Source: Cherax quadricarinatus (taxonomy: Eukaryota; Arthropoda; Malacostraca; Decapoda; Parastacidae). Taken from it: DNA of 64,000 nt. Position numbers and translations under genes: made by a program. Each line of letters opens with the position of its first letter. The first letter of the stretch is position 1. Below the pieces are notes generated by a model that had not been told where the DNA came from, ran no database searches, and was given only the letters and a program-made list of their open reading frames with translations. The stretch spans positions 17,414,224 through 17,478,223 of the forward strand of contig NC_091369.1 in assembly GCF_038502225.1 (NCBI RefSeq). Reading direction: 5' to 3'. This document shows, piece after piece, positions 58,605 through 64,000 of this stretch.

Positions 58605-59168
58605 AAATGTTACCTGTGTGCTTTACCTGTGTGTTTCACCTGTGTGCTTCACCTATGTGTTTCACCTGTGTGCTTTACCTGTGTGTTTCACCTGTGTGTT
58701 TTACCTGTGTGTTTCACCTGTGTGCTTTACCTGTGTATTTCACCTGTGTGCTTTACCTGTGTGTTTCACCTGTGTGCTTTACCTGTGTGTTTCACCTGTG
58801 TGCTTCACCTATGTGTTTCACCTGTGTGCTTCACCTATGTGTTTCACCTGTGTGCTTCACCTATGTGTTTCACCTGTGTGCTTCACCTATGTGTTTCACC
58901 TGTGTGCTTCACCTATGTGTTTCACCTGTGTGCTTCACCTATGTGTTTCACCTGTGTGCTTCACCTATGTGTTTCACCTGTGTGCTTCACCTATGTGTTT
59001 CACCTGTGTGCTTCACCTATGTGTTTCACCTGTGTGCTTCACCTATGTGTTTCACCTGTGTGCTTCACCTATGTGTTTCACCTGTGTGCTTCACCTATGT
59101 GTTTCACCTGTGTGCTTCACCTATGTGTTTCACCTGTGTGCTTCACCTATGTGTTTCACATGTGTGTA
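58605..59168. repeat. 26-bp (2 x 13-bp) satellite
   Basis: CACCTGTGTGCTT alternating with CACCTATGTGTTT. The first about 200 bp has mixed 13-mers and from about 58800 the 26-bp dimer is homogeneous, as expected of recent amplification. CVFHLCAL-type frames are artefacts. Confidence 0.96.
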
Positions 59169-59640
59169 CGTTAGTTATTACTGTTGCTGGAATTCTGTTT
59201 CATTATTTTTATAGAAGTGTTAGACTGTTCCTCAGCTCTTTCTTTTTCTAGAGACCTTGTTCTGTGCTTGTAAATACTGTGTATATTCCGTTCAGTACGA
59301 GGAATAAGTTCCTCTTCTATTAAGTCTTGCACAGTCACTTACTGCATCTTTTTTAAGTGTTGCTTTGTATCAGGTATTTCTCAATCATTTGATTTTTATA
59401 CTTTATATATGTACAGGTTTTACCTTGGCTTTTTGACTTTGTTGATTTTGCCAGCCAGTTACTTTGAATGATCATATTATACATTATTGATTTTTGAAGA
59501 TACGTTTGCTTCTGCCTCTTACCTTATTATTTTGATTATGTGGGATTTTATTCCCTGCAAATAAATATCTGTGATACAGATTAGCTGCATGACCCAAAAA
59601 GAAAAACGAAAGTTTATCTTTTTAAATTTAGTAATTTATA
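59169..59640. other. unannotated AT-rich sequence
   Basis: Nothing recognised. Confidence 0.3.
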
Positions 59641-59799
59641 CAGGAGATGGGGTTACTAGCCCCTTTGCTCCCGGCAATATAGTCGCCTCTTACAACAAGC
59701 ATGGCTTACGGAGGAAGAATTCTGCTCCACTTCCCCATGGAGATAAGAGGAAATAAACAAGAGCAAGAACTAGTAAGAAAATTGAATAAAACCCAGAGG

Positions 59800-59801
<2 letters not shown>
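59641..59801 (+). mobile_element. interspersed repeat ending in (TA)n, unclassified
   Basis: A GGGTTACTAGCCCCTTTGCT then TCGCCTCTTACAACAAGCAT block leads to AACCCAGAGGGG and a (TA)n tract. Its layout resembles the 3' untranslated part of a LINE, and I believe related sequence is dispersed in decapod genomes, but only one copy is in the window. Confidence 0.4.

Positions 59802-59887
<86 letters not shown>
59802..59887. repeat. (TA)n microsatellite
   Basis: About 43 TA units. Confidence 0.98.
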
Positions 59888-59889
<2 letters not shown>

Positions 59890-60160
59890 TGTAAATTGTT
59901 GGAGCCATAGCCTCGGAGAAGTGGATAAAAAGGCTTCAAGGAAGAATATTTGGATTTCTTCCTGAAGCCGTTTGAATTTTCCACTTCCTCTACCACCCCA
60001 TCTGTTCATTCTTTTTTACCAATAGGTATATTTTATTACATAATATAGTACAGAAGATTTAAGAGATACATTGCTGATACAAAGATTGCACATACAGTAC
60101 ATGAGCTGTGAGAGATACATGTCTCGTACATATCTAGTATATATTGTTACGTGTTTGTCA
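59888..60160. other. unannotated sequence
   Basis: Contains a small inverted repeat (GGCTTCAAGGAAGAA against TTCTTCCTGAAGCC, about 59931-59969). No family assigned. Confidence 0.35.
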
Positions 60161-60164
60161 CTGA

Positions 60165-60677
60165 TTATAATGCGAAAATCTCATCCAGCTCCCCAGAACT
60201 GGGGTGCGTGCCCAAAATACAGTAGGCATTACCCCTTTGAACAGCAGCGCTGAGTCGCTGGAACAGAAAACTAGCTGACCTGGGAACCCTAGTTACCCTG
60301 ATGAGTCTTTTGGTCAGCTCCTTAAGGAATTCAGATGTACTCTTTCCCCATGAGCCAAGGGTCTCTGAGCCTATGGGAACAAACATATAATGATGGGCAA
60401 GTTCTCCATATTTTCTATATTTCTGGGACTCTCTGAAGCTGGCGGCTGCCCCTCCTTCCTCCCAGGTGTACTGTAGATAGGTATCAGCCAAGGTAGATAC
60501 ACATGTGTAGTCCCACACCACCTGCTTGCCGTCTGTCCAGGCTTGAAGGGTGATACCATCTGGACGCTTCTGGCTGCCATAAGATCTGCATAGTTGGGGT
60601 GGCTCCCTTACTGCTTTTTGTTCTTTATTATTTTTTGCGACTGGTATTGAGAAGAGACAGTTAGTCGACTGATTCAA
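60165..60677 (-). pseudogene. retroelement C-terminal ORF, possible restriction-like endonuclease
   Basis: A 170-codon frame with RPDGITLQAWTDGKQVVWDY then TCVSTLADTYLQYTW, AAASFRESQKYRKYGELAHH, MFVPIGSETLGSWGKSTSEF and ITRVPRSASFLFQRLSAAVQRGNA-like sequence. I recognise the pattern RPDG(I/L)T...(V/L)VWD.T.VDT...KY..L.....FVP...ETLG.W from the C-termini of reverse-transcriptase-bearing elements in invertebrates. The PD..(12)..WD spacing with a following KY recalls a PD-(D/E)XK nuclease, but that is inference. No RT is present upstream on the minus strand. Confidence 0.45.
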
Positions 60678-62488
60678 TTGGCATTTGCATTTTGTGCAGA
60701 TTTACTGTGCTCTCTGCATAAGTTTTTCTTCTCGTCCACTGTTTAACTTGAAGAGCCTATCCAATGTGTCTTACATTATTTAGAGAATTTGTAGCAGCAT
60801 TCGTATCGAGCGCTCTAGGTACTTGTTCTGTGAAAATGCGTGTAATGCATTTGTCTAGACCTGAAACTATGGGACTCTACCTTCAGGCTATCTGCTCTTG
60901 CTCTGACTTCGTCGTCGCTTATTTGAAGGTCCTAGAGATGTTGTTTACGTTAGAGTTGAAGGTCGAGTTTAAGTGGTGTACAGATCTGTTCTTTTGACAG
61001 TAGCGTTAGCAAGTGGTAGGTACCGGTAATGCTTTGTTACCCGTTTGGAAATCTGATGTTACAGCTTCTATATAGTAGGAAAGTATGAGAATGCTTTGGG
61101 TATCAGGGAACGCTTAGAGAATCCGAGGCTTCTAATTCGAAGAGTTCCTCTAAAGAGGATTCTCTTTTAGAAAGCGGCTGCCGGAATTACTGATTCTTTA
61201 TCCTGTGATTGTCACAGGCTGCCTGCCGAGGGCCACGTTGTGTAGTGGCTAGTTCACTCACTTGAATATTAGAATGAAAGTTGCTGTGCTTCATGTTTCA
61301 GTGACTTGTAAAGAATCAAGGATGAGTTCGTGAAACCATCTTGGGGCCCTGCCATGCTTTGTGCTCTTTGTGACTATGTAACGTTGCATTGTGGTGTTCC
61401 GTCAGACTGTGCGTCGTTTGTCAGTATGCCCTCCAAGAGCAAGGAATGTTTATTACCGCGTAATTAGACGTAGCATCTTTAAGCCCTAGTGTTCAATATG
61501 ATGTTTACGAGGCTTATCTAACGGCTGAGCTAGGTGTTAATGTACATAACATATCTGTGTTTTTCATATATGTATGTAGATGGAAATAAGTACATTTTGA
61601 TCAGCCTCTGTGTCCCATGTCTAGACATACCAAATGAAATAACCATTGCTCAGTGCTCTGTAGACTTTCTGTTTTCATAATTGCATATGATGCTATTCTT
61701 TATTTTTCATGAAATGTTCTGCAGTGTGCAGTGCCCTCGAATATTATGGTAATGTAATGATGCTGGCTCAGCGTCTTGTCGGAATGAGTTCATGCAGATT
61801 TTACTCATATGTTCTACTCTTAAGAATATTGAGAACCCCTTTTTTAGTCCTTCCACGAACTCTTCATTCTGACAGATTAGCCACTGCGCGCAACAGCTGT
61901 CTTCTTCTGTTCACTTTCATTTTCATCCAGAGTTCGTCGAGCGACTCACCAAGGTCAACTGCTTGATTTATTTAGGATTAATTTATTGTTGAGTATGTAT
62001 CAGTGCTGAATACTTTTATGCATTACTGGACTGTGTGTCTAAGTTGAATTCTATAACTTTCACTTAGTGTTAATTTGAACTCACAGCCTACGTTCCTTGC
62101 ACATCAATGTTAAGCACTGTTGATGCTGTGCGAGGATGCCCAGCCGCAGCAGAGCCGAGTTGTCAGCAATGGCAGTATTGGTACCTGCATAGTCCTTTGT
62201 AAGATTTGATATGTTTATCTGATAGCCTGGAAGAATCCGTTAAAGCCGGACAGCATTCTCGACCATATAGCAGAGACGCTCTGTTGACACATGCTTGGTA
62301 AGCCTGGGGTACACCATGCTTTCCTGAGGCCTTGGAGCCTAAGTTTGGCTCAAATCTGGTGCTAGGGTGAGAGGGACGTGTAGCTGCTGCCTCCTTGTGT
62401 ACGCTCCTGCGACAATAAACTCCAGCATTAAACGATGCATTTTTATTTACTCCATTATCAGATGAATCTGTGTTATGCCCATCAATAA
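60678..62488. other. unannotated sequence (aminopeptidase intron)
   Basis: About 1.8 kb with no domain, family or tandem repeat I can support. Base composition is ordinary. Confidence 0.35.
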
Positions 62489-62770
62489 TGTCGTCTCCCA
62501 CCGAGGTAGGGTCACCCGAAATAAAACAAACCATGCTCACGATGTCGTGAGTCATGCAGAACAAACACTTTCGCCATCCATCGTTCAATAACTCCCTCAT
62601 TAGAAGCATACTGACATGTCTATATTTTCTTTAGAATGAAGGCACTGTGCTTCTTACATAAAGAACTGACATCCAGGTAATCACGCTTCCTGAATCCCTA
62701 AATAAATGTTACCTTGCTCACACTCCAATAGCACAAGCCAACATTCACTCAAGCCTGTTTGATGTCCAAC
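62489..62770 (-). mobile_element. RTE 3' region relic
   Basis: Diverged match to 44880-45170: TCCCACCGAGGTAGGGTCAC against TCCCACCAAGGCAGGGTGGC, then AAATGTTACCTTGCTCACAC and a CATTCACTCAAGCCTG stretch in the same order. Confidence 0.7.
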
Positions 62771-62949
62771 AGTATGAATGTATGTCAATATGTATTTATG
62801 TGTAAGAATTATGTATGCGTGCTGCAATAAATATTCTGAGATAAAGACTCACCGATAATCACGACCTCCCATTACCTCTCCAGGATTTCATTAGTCTAGT
62901 GGATCGCTGTGTTATATTAAACTCTTCAGTTATCAGGACAATTGCTACA

Positions 62950-63490
62950 AACACTGCTCTGGGATGACAATGGGCAGCCCGTCTGTCACTGCTTCCTGAT
63001 TAAGATACATGACGATATCTCGGTTTTCTATCCCAGACCTTTCAATATCCCAGTCCTCGTCATCGAGATCAATGCTGTCGAGCCAACTCGAAAAAGACAA
63101 CAAACTTCCTTTCCTTGACGTCCTCTTGTGCAAGTCTTCCGACAGCGACAACCTTCTCTTCAAAGTGTAGAGAAAACTTACCAACAAGAATGATCTTATA
63201 CACTACTATTCACGCCATGACATCAGCATTAAAAGTGGTATCCTTATTGCCTTCTTTTTGAGAACTTTTCCCATCTCCAGCCCTTGTTTCCTTGAAAAGG
63301 AATGTATCTATATAACACAAGCCCTTCACAAGTCTTCAGTTACCATCTTTCTTCATCAGAGATTGCAAACTTAAGGCACAAGCCAGCTGCAACAAACCCC
63401 CATGAAACAGTCCTATAAGCAGTTCATAGTGCTTCCATATGGTGATGTTGACAAGAATATCCGCCAGGTAATTGCTAAAAGCAATATCAA
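62950..63490 (+). pseudogene. PLE reverse-transcriptase relic
   Basis: Plus-strand frames give GMTMGSPSVTAS (the GxxMGSPLSP RT block). Then LEKDNKLPFLDVLLCK, a RKLTNKNDLIHYYSRHD segment, the conserved IKSGILIAFFLRTFPISSPCFLE, and finally YKQFIVLPYGDVDKNIRQVIAKSNI. These follow the order of the PLE protein between RT and GIY-YIG, with an internal deletion and a stop after LLFKV. It lies in the aminopeptidase intron. Confidence 0.75.
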
Positions 63491-63504
63491 CGTTTACATA
63501 GTAA

Positions 63505-63600
63505 GCATATTACATACACATGCATATTACATACATACATACACACATATATGTATGTATGTATGTATGTATGTAATATGCATGTGTGTATGTATATAAA
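63505..63600. repeat. ACAT/ATGT microsatellite
   Basis: TACATACATACA then TATGTATGTATG, an imperfect palindrome of tetranucleotide repeats. Confidence 0.9.
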
Positions 63601-63636
63601 ATCAGATTAAAGAAAAGAGCGCACATGCATACTCAC

Positions 63637-63767
63637 TTCTAATGGGAACACCTCCGTCGTTGGTAGCATCAACATAGTGCAGTTGGGAGATGATGAGGAC
63701 CAGGTGGTAGGTGGACATCAGTGGGCTGGTGACGAACTGGTCCACCATCCATCCTTCTTGACCCTCC
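63637..63767 (-). CDS. M1 aminopeptidase (aminopeptidase N-like), upstream exon
   Basis: This 131-bp exon has acceptor TTTTCTTCAG|G and donor AGAA|GTGAGTAT. It reads EGQEGWMVDQFVTSPLMSTY, then HLVLIISQLHYVDATNDGGV, then PIR. This is the end of the N-terminal beta-sandwich of M1 peptidases, where the family consensus is ...W....F..TP.MSTYL.AF.VSDF.Y.......G...R.WARP. It ends one nucleotide into a codon, and the exon at 51509-51689 begins with two, giving Ile then WARPD. Entry is in phase 2, so further exons lie beyond 64000. GC content and codon use differ clearly from the AT-rich intron around it. The exact paralogue, membrane-bound or cytosolic, cannot be told. Confidence 0.86.
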
Positions 63768-64000
63768 CTGAAGAAAACTTACTTGATGAACCGAAATATA
63801 ATACATTCCTATACATTTAAGAAAACTTGCACTTACATGACTTAAATTATTATGACTGTAGCTTCTTTTTTCCCTATTTAAATGTTTCTGCACAAAGGCT
63901 GAATGCAATTAGAAAAAATGTATTATATCGTGAGTGTGTTAGATATGAGTGAGTGGAGACAAGTGATTTTTATGACTTGACGGGCTGTTGGAGTGTGAGC
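63768..64000 (-). other. intron upstream of the aminopeptidase exon
   Basis: AT-rich, no further exon visible before the window end. Confidence 0.5.

Noticed and set aside
58607..59251. Three overlapping Cys-rich frames (CVFHLCASPMCFT) resembling a secreted Cys-rich protein
   Set aside because: All are translations of the 26-bp satellite and open in three frames.
62945..63187. Minus-strand 80-codon frame with an acidic segment that looked like a host exon
   Set aside because: The opposite strand carries PLE reverse-transcriptase motifs (GMTMGSP, LPFLDVLL) at the same place, so this is a shadow.

Overview
The window looks like intronic DNA of a decapod crustacean, possibly a crayfish, lobster or relative. 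This is inferred from the repeat repertoire: Penelope-like elements (PLEs) with GIY-YIG endonuclease, CR1/I/RTE-type LINEs, tRNA-derived SINEs, huge simple-sequence arrays and many (TA)n tracts. It is also inferred from the near absence of host coding sequence. I see no prokaryotic features. Species cannot be fixed from the sequence alone.

Host gene: I can support only one, an M1-family (aminopeptidase N-like) metallopeptidase on the minus strand. Two consecutive exons (63637-63767, then 51509-51689) have good splice sites and matching phase. They join into a continuous M1 catalytic-domain segment that ends in a non-canonical GAMEN-like motif. The 11.9 kb between them is an intron packed with repeats. 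I found no HEXXH-coding exon below 51509, so the remaining 51.5 kb is probably the next intron.

Layout: 0.3-1 kb, 3' end of a LINE. 3.7-5.5 kb, PLE fragments and fold-back ends. 5.7-6.7 kb, 32/35-bp minisatellite. 6.9-13.3 kb, a 6.4-kb satellite with an internal duplication. 13.4-17 kb, minor tandem repeats and LINE relics. 17.7-29.4 kb, an I-type LINE on the minus strand, split by a 4.1-kb hAT transposon with an 8-bp target duplication, plus two short derivatives of the LINE. 31-35.4 kb, small tandem repeats and a gypsy-like gag relic. 35.5-37.4 kb, a tandem array that flips orientation halfway, with a tRNA-SINE inside. 38.6-41.5 kb, SINE dimers, (TA)n, PLE ends and a LINE reverse transcriptase interrupted by a 794-bp fold-back element. 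41.5-46.8 kb, a CR1 LINE (ORF1 with SGNH esterase) interrupted by another LINE tail and by an RTE element, then a 100-N assembly gap. 47.3-51.3 kb, CR1 pieces and PLE pieces. 51.8-52.5 kb, palindromic mariner remnant. 54.3-58.5 kb, a second long CR1-like LINE. 58.6-59.2 kb, satellite. 60-63.6 kb, retroelement relics.

Most interesting signal: at least thirteen short sequences have hammerhead-ribozyme architecture. Each has a core of CUGA(A/U)GA or UUGAUAA, a stem II hairpin, GAAA, and a zero-loop self-complementary stem III (ACGU or AGCGCU). Most have a stem I that differs between copies yet stays complementary. Where a GIY-YIG ORF is present, the motif lies on the same strand downstream of it. 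Two sub-families carry a paired C3-to-U and G8-to-A change that would keep the C3-G8 core pair. Hammerheads in PLEs are known in general; this compensated core and the fold-back element carrying three motifs are the parts worth testing.
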